Shown: positions 17,025 through 25,877, counted from the stretch's first letter. The stretch is 64,000 nucleotides of DNA from CAXRDE01 sp964229355 (GCA_964229355.1 CAXRDE010000014.1:1-64000), one strand, 5' to 3'. Program-made: numbers and translations. Notes: generated by a model from the sequence alone, not told the origin.

Positions 17025-17672
17025 CTAGTCACGCAGCGCAAAGATCGAGGCGTACCGCATCAGAGGCCCCATGTCCTGGTCGATCAAGCCGTTGGCATCA
17101 ATCTGATAATCTACAGCCGGGTTGAACTGATTGTGGGATATCGTATCGTTATTGATGCTCACCTTCACCCCGTTGGGAATAAAAAGCGCGTCCCCCGAAG
17201 AGAGCGCCACGTGAAATCCGTTCATGACTTCACCACTATCAGGATCTTTAAACTTCACAGCTTCTGGCGGCCACTGCTTTACGCCGATTCCGGACATCTC
17301 ATATTCCCCTTTACCCAGGTGCACATTAAGATGACCTGATTTCCCCTTCAAAAGATACGCCTGCGGTGTTTCATCCTGCCCCACAGGCGTCATGGTCAAA
17401 ACCCCTGCGTTTTTACCCGCAGTATTGAGGGTAACATGGGTGAGATCTTTCACAGGCTGCTGACCAAAGGTCACCTGACTGTCGACGGGATCCATTTTTG
17501 CAGCTTGAATGTCTGCCAAAAGGTTTTTATCGAGAATTTTTGATAGACTTTGCTCTGCGGGATTAGGTCTGGCAATGGGGGCCTGAGCAGCTTGAGAGGC
17601 TTTCGGCTTTTCGATAGGCGCTGCAGGTAGAGGGGGTGGAGCCTGCGTAATGCGATGGTTTAGATTTGGCAT
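17025..17672 (-). CDS. uncharacterised protein with Pro/Ala-rich N-terminus (215 aa)
   Basis: This family is not recognised. Residues 1-45 are low complexity and rich in Pro/Ala (for example QAPPPLPAAPIEKPK); the rest is beta-rich, with GKSGHLNVHLGKGEYEMSG and ALSSGDALFIPNGVKVSIN, a rhythm like a cupin or jelly-roll fold, but I see no clear metal His set. No signal peptide or membrane helix. GAGG precedes the ATG. It is first in a two-gene unit with the PP-loop ATPase, 15 nt apart, so it may be the substrate or partner of that enzyme. The N-terminal MPNLN start echoes MGNLN of the Omp85 gene in this window. Confidence 0.65.
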   Translation of the reverse strand: MPNLNHRITQAPPPLPAAPIEKPKASQAAQAPIARPNPAEQSLSKILDKNLLADIQAAKMDPVDSQVTFGQQPVKDLTHVTLNTAGKNAGVLTMTPVGQDETPQAYLLKGKSGHLNVHLGKGEYEMSGIGVKQWPPEAVKFKDPDSGEVMNGFHVALSSGDALFIPNGVKVSINNDTISHNQFNPAVDYQIDANGLIDQDMGPLMRYASIFALRD

Positions 17673-17799
17673 AAAAACCTCATGATAGCTTAGAATAAAA
17701 AGAGAATACCTTTAAATTGTACCCCAATACCCATGATTTATAACATTCTTACGGCGTAATCTTCAGAGTCCACCTATGGCAAGCCTTACGCTATAAGGT

Positions 17800-18528
17800 A
17801 TGAATAAAACCTTTTTTAAGTATGCTGGTTCTCTTGTGGCCATGACCGCCTCCACCGCCGTCATCGGCCTCCTCTTTCAGCGCTATTTTGGACGTAGCCG
17901 GGCAAACACCCACCACGCTCCTCAAAAGCAATCTTCCGGGGACAGTCCTTTTGTTCATCAACTGCCGCACGACAGCGCGTTGAGAAAAGATCTGCAAACC
18001 CTTAATGACGGCGTAGGCCCTCTTTTCTACCGACGGTACCAGGTGGGCATTCGCACAGCAAACCGCTCTCCTGCGGAGGTCATGCATGACATTCGCGCCG
18101 ACATCAATCGTTTTGTGCCGCCGGAGCTGGCCCGCTTTGAAAAAACCCTGGGGCACCCGCAGTCCTTTGAGGTAGGCGATCATCATCAAATTCATATTCT
18201 GGGTCCCTGGAACGGTCCGGTTAAAACCTTACATAACACAGCCACGCATTTTGTCTTTGGAACCCTCAAAGACCATCTGGAAGCAGGCGAAATTCATTTT
18301 AAAGCCCACGAAAAAAAAGATGGCGCGTTGCAGTTTGAAATTCACTCCTGGAGCCGATCTAAAGATGAGTGGGTAGACTTAGCCTACGATAAAATAGGGG
18401 TTGCCCAGGATGCCCAAACGGCCATGTGGGTGTTTTTCTGTAAAGAAGTGGTCAAGGCCAGCGGGGGAGAGCAACAGGGCGAGGTTGATGTCTTCACAGA
18501 ACGCCGTGATATGGAAACAAAGCAATGA
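17800..18528 (+). CDS. DUF1990-like protein with N-terminal membrane anchor
   Basis: 242 residues. An N-terminal hydrophobic helix (YAGSLVAMTASTAVIGLLF) probably anchors the protein. From about residue 60 it follows the DUF1990 (SRPBCC-like) pattern: VGPLFYRRYQVGI, HFVFGTLKDHLEAGEIHF, and DGALQFEIHSWSRS. DUF1990 proteins are of unknown biochemical function. The stop overlaps the ATG of a second DUF1990 gene (ATGA), so these are tandem, diverged copies that may form a heterodimer. The start has no ideal ribosome site; a later in-frame ATG would remove the anchor. Confidence 0.72.
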   Translation: MNKTFFKYAGSLVAMTASTAVIGLLFQRYFGRSRANTHHAPQKQSSGDSPFVHQLPHDSALRKDLQTLNDGVGPLFYRRYQVGIRTANRSPAEVMHDIRADINRFVPPELARFEKTLGHPQSFEVGDHHQIHILGPWNGPVKTLHNTATHFVFGTLKDHLEAGEIHFKAHEKKDGALQFEIHSWSRSKDEWVDLAYDKIGVAQDAQTAMWVFFCKEVVKASGGEQQGEVDVFTERRDMETKQ

Positions 18529-19154
18529 ACAGACCGCCCTTATGGGAACGCTATCAGGATCGCTTAGCGGCTTACACCGACGCCAAAGCAAACTTCGACC
18601 GCACGCAAGCCGAAGCTCACCACGAAAAGCACGGCTGGAAGCTTGATCATTATCAGATTGCCCTGCCCCCTGAAGATCCGGGTCCCCCTTCGGATGACGG
18701 GAGCTTTAATCTGGCCTGTGACATCGTGGAGCGCTATGAATTTCCGGATCCTGGCATTCTGACAGGCATTTATATTCCGGATCAACCCCTTGAAAACCGT
18801 GTCATGCTCTTAAAAGCTCGCTTTTTGTTCTTCACCTTTTGGATGGGCGTCAGGGTGGGTGAAATCCTTAATGAAACCCGCACCGTAGATGGCCAGCCTG
18901 TCAAAATTTGGGGCTATAGCTACTACACTTTAGAGGGGCATTTTGAAATGGGCGAAATGACCTTTGCAGTCTGGAAATATCTTGATACCGGTGCCGTCAG
19001 CTTTCACATTGACGCCTTTTCAAAATCAGGTCGAATTAGCAACTGGTTTTACCGACTGGGTTTTCTTATTTTTGGGCGTTGGCTGCAGGTGCAGTTCGCC
19101 CGGCGCGCGATTGCCCGCGTCCGTCAACTGGTCATTGCCAGACAAAAAAAATAG
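18525..19154 (+). CDS. DUF1990 family protein
   Basis: 209 residues. The second half carries the family pattern: IWGYSYYTLEGHFEMGEMTF, then AVSFHIDAFSKSG and a basic C-terminal helix (RRAIARVRQLVIARQKK). SRPBCC-like fold, function unknown. It is translationally coupled to the preceding DUF1990-like gene. Its stop codon lies inside the hairpin that terminates the convergent ATP-grasp-like gene. Confidence 0.78.
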   Translation: MNRPPLWERYQDRLAAYTDAKANFDRTQAEAHHEKHGWKLDHYQIALPPEDPGPPSDDGSFNLACDIVERYEFPDPGILTGIYIPDQPLENRVMLLKARFLFFTFWMGVRVGEILNETRTVDGQPVKIWGYSYYTLEGHFEMGEMTFAVWKYLDTGAVSFHIDAFSKSGRISNWFYRLGFLIFGRWLQVQFARRAIARVRQLVIARQKK

Positions 19155-19186
19155 CCCCTACCTTATGCTTATGAGTAGAGGCTATT
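19144..19186 (-). terminator. Rho-independent terminator of the ATP-grasp-like gene
   Basis: Read on the minus strand, 12-bp arms (AATAGCCTCTAC / GTAGGGGCTATT, one mismatch) with a 13-nt loop are followed by a run of eight T. It overlaps the stop codon of the convergent DUF1990 gene. Confidence 0.8.
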
Positions 19187-19196
19187 ACTGTCTAGG

Positions 19197-20687
19197 TTAC
19201 TGGGCGTAAATCACGCTGGTCAGATACTGTTTCGCATTGGGGCGGAACTGGGTATCCATCATCTCTTTGTACTCCTGGTAGAAGCGCTCATGCTCGTACT
19301 CAGGGAAGTCAGACAAGGAAATAAAGATTTTGATCAGCTCATCAAAGTGGGCATCATAGAATTCAATCATTTTGTCCTCAAGATCCGTGAAGTTTTCGGC
19401 ACAGAAAGCTTCGAACTTATCCACGTCGAAGTAATCTAAGGACACTTTTTTACAGTACTCGTATTTTTCTTCCTGGGTTTTGTCCTTGTCGTTAAGCACC
19501 TTTAAGATTTTTTCTTGCTCTAAGTCAAGACGCATATCTTTACCGGTAACCGCACAGAAGGTAAACCATTTATACAGTGAACAAATCAACCAGGGGAAGT
19601 GCACGTGCAAAGAGGTGAAGTTGGAATCGGGACAGGCATTGGCAAAATCAATGGGGTGAATGCTCTCGCCCTTGATCAGCGCCTCAAAAGAGTTGTAGGT
19701 CCAGCGGTGGTAGGCGTTAATAAAACGCACATAAGAGGCCAGACGCTCAAACATATCTTCGTTCACCTGCAGCTTTTCAGGGCTGTAGTGCTGGTGCAGT
19801 GGGGTGTCGGGCAAAAAGCGCATGGGCAAAATTTGCGGTCCAATGGCCATACAGCGAATAAAGATATCGTAGTCCTCAATGGCTTCTTGAATATGGAAAG
19901 CTTTACCTTTGGTCAGGGTATCGTACTTTTCATAAAGCTCTTCCAGAGAATCCACTTTGTACACGTCGCTGCCGCCACCGCCAAAAGGCTTTTTCAAAAA
20001 GAGGGGGAACTGACCATCAAAATATTTGTCTACCGCATCTTTGATGTAATTGCCCTTCACGTAAAAATCGTCACGCATCATTTGCAATTTGTTTTCAAAG
20101 GCTTCTGACTGGCGCAGTTTATCCTGGACTTTGTTCCAGTCGGTCTGGCGGTGCTCCTCAGACCAACCGTGGGTGGTGTTATCAATGATCAGCTCTTGCT
20201 CGTACTTCCACTTGGCATCGAGTTTTTGCGCCTGGGTATAGGGGTTAAATTGAGGCAACAGCACCGTGGTGGGCACGCGATCCTTGGGGTGGGTGGCACG
20301 GGTTAAAATATCGGTGGTGCTGTGCTTGTCATACACGTTAAAGGTATAGCTGTGGTTGGCAAAAGAGATACCCGAGTTCACTGCGGTACCCGCCCAGCAT
20401 TTGTAATAATCGTTCCAGTGAATGGTTCGGTCCACCACAAAATCTGTGGTCCCGCTGAGATCTTCACCACAAGCCACTGGTTGAGCAATGACCCGCTCCA
20501 GTTCAATTTTATAGGTTTTGCCTTTGTAGGTTAAAGGACGATCCAAAAAGTCGACAAAAGACTTCATGGCATAGCGCATGCTCCAGTCAAAAGACGCCAT
20601 TAAGCTAATGGTTTTGGTGTGGACTTCCTGGCTGTCTGCTTTGGGCTTATCGCTGTGTTTGTCGTGTTTTTTTGATTTCTTAGACAT
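19197..20687 (-). CDS. ATP-grasp-like protein of unknown substrate
   Basis: About 496 residues. A basic, Lys/His-rich N-terminus (SKKSKKHDKHSDKPK) precedes a long alpha/beta region. The centre contains FPLFLKKPFGGGGSDVYKV, the lysine-plus-glycine-rich loop of ATP-grasp ligases, followed by an acidic strand (HIQEAIEDYDIFIRCMAIG) and, further on, HPIDFANACPDSN, in the place where ATP-grasp enzymes bind metal. It should activate a carboxylate and join it to an amine or thiol. The rest matches no family I know. A TATAAT lies at 20734-20739, so the upstream ATG at 20735 would be inside the promoter; ATGs at 20708 and 20687 remain, and I chose the latter with low certainty. It has its own promoter and terminator. 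Confidence 0.7.
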   Translation of the reverse strand: MSKKSKKHDKHSDKPKADSQEVHTKTISLMASFDWSMRYAMKSFVDFLDRPLTYKGKTYKIELERVIAQPVACGEDLSGTTDFVVDRTIHWNDYYKCWAGTAVNSGISFANHSYTFNVYDKHSTTDILTRATHPKDRVPTTVLLPQFNPYTQAQKLDAKWKYEQELIIDNTTHGWSEEHRQTDWNKVQDKLRQSEAFENKLQMMRDDFYVKGNYIKDAVDKYFDGQFPLFLKKPFGGGGSDVYKVDSLEELYEKYDTLTKGKAFHIQEAIEDYDIFIRCMAIGPQILPMRFLPDTPLHQHYSPEKLQVNEDMFERLASYVRFINAYHRWTYNSFEALIKGESIHPIDFANACPDSNFTSLHVHFPWLICSLYKWFTFCAVTGKDMRLDLEQEKILKVLNDKDKTQEEKYEYCKKVSLDYFDVDKFEAFCAENFTDLEDKMIEFYDAHFDELIKIFISLSDFPEYEHERFYQEYKEMMDTQFRPNAKQYLTSVIYAQ

Positions 20688-20733
20688 AAAACAATTGGGT
20701 AACTCCATTAAGTTTTTGTGAATCTTAGGGGTC

Positions 20734-20762
20734 ATTATACCGGTTTTTTGGATACATGCCCA
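20734..20762 (-). promoter_or_regulatory. promoter of the ATP-grasp-like gene
   Basis: On the minus strand TGGGCA, a 17-bp spacer and a perfect TATAAT form a good sigma-70-type promoter. It places the start of transcription near 20726, downstream of the first in-frame ATG. Confidence 0.6.
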
Positions 20763-20803
20763 CCACAGGCCATAGGTATAGTGACCTCGTTATGACGTAA
20801 GGG

Positions 20804-22237
20804 CTATGGCGTGTCCTCGCGATAGGTTTGGTCCATAAAATCCAGCACCATGGTGTGAATATCTCCCCGGTTAGGCAAAGAACCAATCATGCCGTACATG
20901 GCCGAGGTACGCTTTGAGCCAGCCGCTCCCGAACCTGAAGCCGTTACCAGTTTACTAAAGACCTTTTCAGGCAATACCTTAGAAAGGCCTTTTACCAGCC
21001 CCACAGAGACTTTTGTGGTCACCGTATTCCAATTGAGACGGCGGGCTTTTTTGACGGCTTTCTCAAGATCTGCAATAAATTGGCCATAACTTTGCACGTG
21101 GGCATGATTCATGGTCACATGTAAACTCGGGGGCGATTGCTGACGATCCATATGCCACCCCATGACCGACATTTCATCGCCCACGCTATAAATATCCACG
21201 GTATCTGAAGCAATGGCAAAAATACTCATCTCAGGCTGAGAAATCACATAGAGATCCTCCATCGCATTCACGGCATCCATGACCTTGCGGGTGACTTCCA
21301 TCACCCCTTTGGCCAGTTTCAAATACCCTGCTTCTCCCAAATGATTCATGACGGCCCAGGCCGCGGCAATACTGCCCCCGGGGCGGGTGCCCACCATGGT
21401 GGGTGAGGGGTAAATCCCACCGGGCCATTCGGTGTATACAAAGAACTGATGACGACGCAGTTCCGCATTGCGGTAGAGCACCACCGAAGCCCCTTTGGCT
21501 GCATAGGCATATTTGTGCAGATCCGTAGAAATAGAGGTCACGCCAGGCACTTTAAAATCAAAATCCCGCACGGGGTAACCCAATTTACGCACAAAGGGCA
21601 GCATAAACCCACCAATACAGGCATCCACATGAAAGAGAATACCTTTCTGGCGCGCAATATCTGCCATTTCGGTAATGGGGTCCATAACCCCGTGGGGATA
21701 AGCAGGAGCAGACCCCACACAGAGAATGGTGTTTTTTGAAATAGCCCGCTTAAATGCCCCCACGTCAGCACGGAAATCCTCACCCACGGGAATATGAATG
21801 GGGGTAATATCGAAGTAGTGGCAGGCTTTATCAAAGGCAGGGTGCGCGCTGACCGGTAGCACCAGCTCAGGCTGGGTAATTTCAGGATGTTTTTCTCGGG
21901 CATATTCCCGGGCGGTTTTGACCGCCATCAGAATACTTTCTGTGCCACCCGTGGTCATATTACCCACCACGTCCGCGTCGCCGTGCAGCAAATGCTTCAC
22001 CATGGATACCACTTCGGTTTCAAACTTACGAAGACTCGGAAAAGCGCCTGGATTCAGGCCATTTTCCGACATGAAAATACTATGAGCCTCTTTGAGGAGT
22101 TCTTGAACTTCTTCACCCGCAGAGTACACCAAACTAAACACACGCCCTTCCTGCCAGGGCATATCTTGTTCTTTCAGGGCATGCATTTGCGCCAACAACT
22201 CGTTTTTATTGCGGCCAGATTCAGGCAATGCGGTCAT
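20804..22237 (-). CDS. sphingosine-1-phosphate lyase-like PLP enzyme
   Basis: 477 residues, PLP-dependent decarboxylase group II. The cofactor lysine is Lys242 in STDLHKYAYAAKG, which with the following ASVVLYRN is typical of sphingosine-1-phosphate lyases (Dpl1/SPL) and not glutamate decarboxylases. GNMTTGGTESILMAVK is the phosphate-binding loop, and HVDACIGGF contains the Asp that contacts the PLP ring nitrogen. S1P lyase splits sphingosine 1-phosphate to phosphoethanolamine and a fatty aldehyde. Bacterial homologues occur scattered in several phyla; no sphingolipid synthesis gene (such as serine palmitoyltransferase) is near. There is no N-terminal membrane helix, unlike the eukaryotic enzyme. 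AGGAG 7-8 nt upstream sets the start. Confidence 0.85.
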   Translation of the reverse strand: MTALPESGRNKNELLAQMHALKEQDMPWQEGRVFSLVYSAGEEVQELLKEAHSIFMSENGLNPGAFPSLRKFETEVVSMVKHLLHGDADVVGNMTTGGTESILMAVKTAREYAREKHPEITQPELVLPVSAHPAFDKACHYFDITPIHIPVGEDFRADVGAFKRAISKNTILCVGSAPAYPHGVMDPITEMADIARQKGILFHVDACIGGFMLPFVRKLGYPVRDFDFKVPGVTSISTDLHKYAYAAKGASVVLYRNAELRRHQFFVYTEWPGGIYPSPTMVGTRPGGSIAAAWAVMNHLGEAGYLKLAKGVMEVTRKVMDAVNAMEDLYVISQPEMSIFAIASDTVDIYSVGDEMSVMGWHMDRQQSPPSLHVTMNHAHVQSYGQFIADLEKAVKKARRLNWNTVTTKVSVGLVKGLSKVLPEKVFSKLVTASGSGAAGSKRTSAMYGMIGSLPNRGDIHTMVLDFMDQTYREDTP

Positions 22238-22311
22238 AAAAGGGACTCCTATTCACAGTCAAAGGGTTCATGGGCATTATACGGTATGTCATAGCCCCTG
22301 TCAGGACACGA

Positions 22312-22342
22312 AAAAAGCCCCTCACAAAATGAGGGGCTTTTT
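22312..22342 (-). terminator. bidirectional-looking hairpin terminator
   Basis: A perfect stem (AAAAAGCCCCTCA / TGAGGGGCTTTTT) with a 5-nt loop lies just after the stop of the RRM gene. It has T runs on both strands, but only the minus-strand RRM gene reads into it. Confidence 0.88.
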
Positions 22343-22360
22343 CAAAGCGCTGGAAAGAGA

Positions 22361-22660
22361 CTAGAAACCAGCACCGCTATGTTCATGGCGTCGATCTTCA
22401 CTCTTGTTGCGGCGGCGATGGGGCATAAAACGGGATTTTTGGATGTGCATACGCCGGTTTTTAAACCAGGAGCGATCCAGGGCCTTCATCGCTTTCATCG
22501 CATCCTTAAAATCCATCTCCACAAAGCCATGGCCTCTGGAGCGGCCGCTTTCTTCATCAAGTACAATCCAGGACTTGATGACGTGCCCGTGGGCGTTAAA
22601 GGCCCGGCGCAGATCAGAACCGGTGGTCTCAGGATGCAAATTGGATATAAATAGTCTCAT
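22361..22660 (-). CDS. RRM-type RNA-binding protein
   Basis: 99 residues with a single RNA recognition motif: RNP2 is LFISNL (3-8) and RNP1 is RGHGFVEM (42-49), both with the expected aromatic positions. A basic tail (PHRRRNKSEDRRHEH) follows. Such single-RRM proteins (Rbp type) are abundant in cyanobacteria, where they are often cold-induced, and occur in other bacteria. It likely binds single-stranded mRNA. The ATG chosen starts MRLFISN; an ATG 4 bp upstream is out of frame. A hairpin (AATAGA/TCTATT) lies in the leader near 22718-22734. Confidence 0.92.
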   Translation of the reverse strand: MRLFISNLHPETTGSDLRRAFNAHGHVIKSWIVLDEESGRSRGHGFVEMDFKDAMKAMKALDRSWFKNRRMHIQKSRFMPHRRRNKSEDRRHEHSGAGF

Positions 22661-22806
22661 TCATTACTCGCTTTCTTATGTTGAAAAGGTGTCGCAGTGT
22701 GTACATAGAATTTGTTAATAGAAACAATCTATTGAAAACTGTTTTTTAACACCCTTTAACAATCATAAGGGAAAAGCCGGTAAAAATAAAACCCTATCGC
22801 CGGAAT

Positions 22807-24357
22807 TTATTTTTCCTTCCACTCCAACCAGGCCAAATAATTGGTGTAACGCTGATGAAAGTATTTCAATTTAATCAGATCGTCATAAAGGGTCGGACGC
22901 ACTGATTCTGAAGCACTTTGACTCAGACCATAAAAAAGGTTTTCAATGTGCTGTAAACGCTGACGCACCTGGGTTCCATCCACCTCCTGCAGGCCTTTTT
23001 CAAATTCTTCACTGAGTTCCCGAATCGGATCTTCATCATCCAAATTGAGCTGATAATACTCCTGACACGAGGCATCAAAAAGCATGCGCAGCCACGAAAT
23101 GCGATCCGATAAGTACACCTGATGGGCCGCATCGGCAAAAAAAGGAGCCTGGGGATTCGGATGCAATTTGTCATGGAGTACAAAGGGCAGGATTTGACGA
23201 ATATCTTCTAGCGAAACACTGCGTTGCCCTCGAAAATAAGCCAGGGCCTTACAAAACAAAATTAGCGTGAGCAACGCACGCACGGACAAACCATTTTGCG
23301 TTTGTTCTCCCAGGTGTCCTGCCTCACGGGAGACGGGAATCGGCTGTTGCGACAAGCGCAAGGTGTCTTTCGTTTTGTACTCAAACTGCTGGGCTGCACC
23401 CTCACAGAACTCAAACTGGCTGGCAAAGTGCTCAATCCGCCGCCGCAGAGGAGCGGGCAAACGCACACTGAGGATCTCTTCGTACATTTGGTCCGTTTCT
23501 TCAGCCGTGAAAATAATTTCAGGGGGCACAATATCTTCAGGTTTGAGCTGATTTTCAAGGCGAAACAGCAAATCCTCTAGAAAGCGGGGCGAAAAGTGCA
23601 GGGTACGCACCACAATATCAATGCGGTCCCGCAAGGCTTCAATCACCGCGTAGGTTCCCCCCTGTTCATCGGCGTTGGCCGTTAAATACCAGGCCGCTTC
23701 AGGGCACTCATAAATTTGGTCCAACACCTCAGCATAGTTGTCGCCCATCAGCGTTAACAAGGCCGACTGGGTACGGGTGGGAATCCGATTGTACTCATCG
23801 ATAATTTTAACGCGCATGCCCAACCACTTCCGCCAGGCAATTTTGATTTGATCCATGTCAGTGGCTTGCACCAAATCCGAAGGCAGGGGATTCCCTAACA
23901 GGTCCATAATCGTCATTTGGGGCTGGCCCTGTTGCACACTGCGGCGCACGGTTTTGACATCATAACCCGCCAGCACCCCCATTAGCACGGCACTGGCAGT
24001 CTTGCCTCGACCAGGCCCTCCCGTCAGCAAACACTTACGGCGTACCGCAAAGTTCAGCAAAGGGAGCAGCACAAAGCTGGCATAGCTCTGGGCAGAGGGT
24101 AAGGTTATCTCACTTTGACCGATGCCATAGCGTTGCGAAGGGCCTTCTTCGTAGGCAATGTCGTAATAGGGACTAATAATCGCGTAATTGACAATCCAAA
24201 AATAGGCCTGGCGTAGTTTTTCATCCAGGGCGTAGCTGCGGGCTTCAGGCCGTGTAGGAGCCTGAGAAATTTTCGAGCGCTGACGCAAAATATTCTGGTG
24301 ATTCGAAGGATCTAAGCTGGGGCGTTGACGGGGTGACTCAGCAAAGGCTTCAGCCAT
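22807..24357 (-). CDS. MoxR-type AAA+ ATPase
   Basis: 516 residues. AAA+ core with Walker A GGPGRGKT (113-120) and Walker B VKIIDEYNR (183-190), followed by sensor 1 in AAWYLTANADEQGG and an arginine-rich EALRDRIDI segment, all as in MoxR ATPases. The C-terminal 200 residues are helical and longer than in a standard MoxR (about 330 residues). MoxR proteins are chaperones that insert cofactors or remodel partners, usually with a von Willebrand A protein; none is encoded here. The ATG overlaps the end of isocitrate dehydrogenase by 8 bp, and the gene is last in a three-gene operon. Confidence 0.85.
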   Translation of the reverse strand: MAEAFAESPRQRPSLDPSNHQNILRQRSKISQAPTRPEARSYALDEKLRQAYFWIVNYAIISPYYDIAYEEGPSQRYGIGQSEITLPSAQSYASFVLLPLLNFAVRRKCLLTGGPGRGKTASAVLMGVLAGYDVKTVRRSVQQGQPQMTIMDLLGNPLPSDLVQATDMDQIKIAWRKWLGMRVKIIDEYNRIPTRTQSALLTLMGDNYAEVLDQIYECPEAAWYLTANADEQGGTYAVIEALRDRIDIVVRTLHFSPRFLEDLLFRLENQLKPEDIVPPEIIFTAEETDQMYEEILSVRLPAPLRRRIEHFASQFEFCEGAAQQFEYKTKDTLRLSQQPIPVSREAGHLGEQTQNGLSVRALLTLILFCKALAYFRGQRSVSLEDIRQILPFVLHDKLHPNPQAPFFADAAHQVYLSDRISWLRMLFDASCQEYYQLNLDDEDPIRELSEEFEKGLQEVDGTQVRQRLQHIENLFYGLSQSASESVRPTLYDDLIKLKYFHQRYTNYLAWLEWKEK

Positions 24358-25804
24358 GCAGTTTCACCAGTGAGGAGTAGCCCTTCACCCCATCAAAGGT
24401 GTACAGATGCTCCGTCTTCAACCAAAAGATACCGGCTTCTACCAGGGTATCAAGCGCCGTTAAAATCGCCTGATGGGAGACCGGCTGATGGGCCTCTAAA
24501 CGGCAACACCAATGATCGGTCAAGAAAATATCTGAGCGACTTCTGGGCCACACCTCTACCCCCCGGTTGGTAATATAGACCACGCGCAAAGCCTGCGCTG
24601 CCAACAGTTGATTTAAGCGGGCCACAAAAGCTTCGGGATTTTGCAAAGCGGTATCATCAAAGAAAATATCGACGCCATAGAGTTCTTTGTGGGCATAACG
24701 CTGACGGTACGGAGGCATCTGAGTTAAGTGAGGAGCAAAACTGCGCTCATAACGGACGGGCTCTAAGCTTTTAGGTTCTTCGCCCAGACGGGCAATTACC
24801 GCATCGGCGAAAGCTTGCGTCCCCACGCGCTGTTGACTGGCGGTACTGTAAATATCGTAGGTGTGAAGGCCCGCCTCTAAAGTACTTAACCAGGCGTTGT
24901 GTACCCACTCCGCAATATCGGGTTGGCCAATATGGTTCAACATCATCACCGCCGCCATAATCATGCCTGAGGGGTTGGCCATATCTTTGCCCGCCCGATG
25001 CTTCACAGCTCCATGGATGGTTTCAAACATGGCACAATGGGTGCCAAAGTTCGCAGAGCCCGCCATACCAATGGATCCGGCCAATTGCGCGGTCATATCG
25101 TTGAGAATATCGCCGTATAGATTGGGCACCACCAACACATCAAAATTTTCGGGAGTATCTGCCAGGCGGGCGGTGCCCACATCCACAATCCAATGTTCAT
25201 GCTCAATGTCAGGATATTCCTGGGCGATGCGATTAAACACCTTGTGAAAAAGACCATCCGTAAGCTTTAAAACATTGTCTTTGCTAAAACAGGTGACTTT
25301 CTCACGGTAATGGGCCCGGGCATATTCAAAGGCGTAACGAATAATCTTTTCTGAGCCGGGTCGACTAATCAGCCGGGTGCACTGGGTGACCTCACTGCAC
25401 TGACGGTGTTCAATACCCGCATAGAAATCTTCTTCGTTTTCTCGAATAATGACCACATCCATATCCGGGTGCTGCGTCGCCACAAAGGGGGCCAGGGCTT
25501 TACACGGGCGTACATTAGCGTACATCCCCAACATTTTACGCAAAATAACATTGGGGCTTTTATAGCGATTATCGCCAGGGGAGGCCACCGGCGCTTTGAG
25601 CAGTACTTTATTTTTACGGATCGAATCCCAGGCACTGGGCAAAAATCCCGATGGGTAGCCCGCCTGATAGGCAGCTTCGCCAATGCTAACATATTCGAGA
25701 TGCAGACGGGCCTGAGCAGCTTCCAGAATGCGCAAGGTGGCATTCGTGATCTCAGGCCCGATTCCGTCGCCAGAAGCAACGGAGATCGTAAAGCGATTAT
25801 CCAT
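24350..25804 (-). CDS. icd: isocitrate dehydrogenase, Thermus/Rickettsia-type with C-terminal extension
   Basis: About 484 residues. Isocitrate/isopropylmalate dehydrogenase fold: SGDGIGPEI at the N-terminus, KSPNVILRK for substrate binding, IIRENEEDFYAG, the metal-binding VVPNLYGDILNDM, and the cofactor loop ETIHGAVKHRAGKDMANP. It oxidatively decarboxylates isocitrate to 2-oxoglutarate in the TCA cycle. After about residue 335 there is an extra C-terminal domain of 140 residues, as in the long Thermus thermophilus and Rickettsia enzymes. The frame is open to an ATG at 25843; 25804 (MDNRFTISVASG) matches the family start better. It is the middle gene between an XRE regulator and the AAA ATPase. 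Confidence 0.9.
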   Translation of the reverse strand: MDNRFTISVASGDGIGPEITNATLRILEAAQARLHLEYVSIGEAAYQAGYPSGFLPSAWDSIRKNKVLLKAPVASPGDNRYKSPNVILRKMLGMYANVRPCKALAPFVATQHPDMDVVIIRENEEDFYAGIEHRQCSEVTQCTRLISRPGSEKIIRYAFEYARAHYREKVTCFSKDNVLKLTDGLFHKVFNRIAQEYPDIEHEHWIVDVGTARLADTPENFDVLVVPNLYGDILNDMTAQLAGSIGMAGSANFGTHCAMFETIHGAVKHRAGKDMANPSGMIMAAVMMLNHIGQPDIAEWVHNAWLSTLEAGLHTYDIYSTASQQRVGTQAFADAVIARLGEEPKSLEPVRYERSFAPHLTQMPPYRQRYAHKELYGVDIFFDDTALQNPEAFVARLNQLLAAQALRVVYITNRGVEVWPRSRSDIFLTDHWCCRLEAHQPVSHQAILTALDTLVEAGIFWLKTEHLYTFDGVKGYSSLVKLHG

Positions 25805-25877
25805 GGGTACGTATCCGTCTTTGAAGTGCCTGTATTGTAACATGGCACCCCAAAGTCAGGTCTGTACCCCGTGGATT

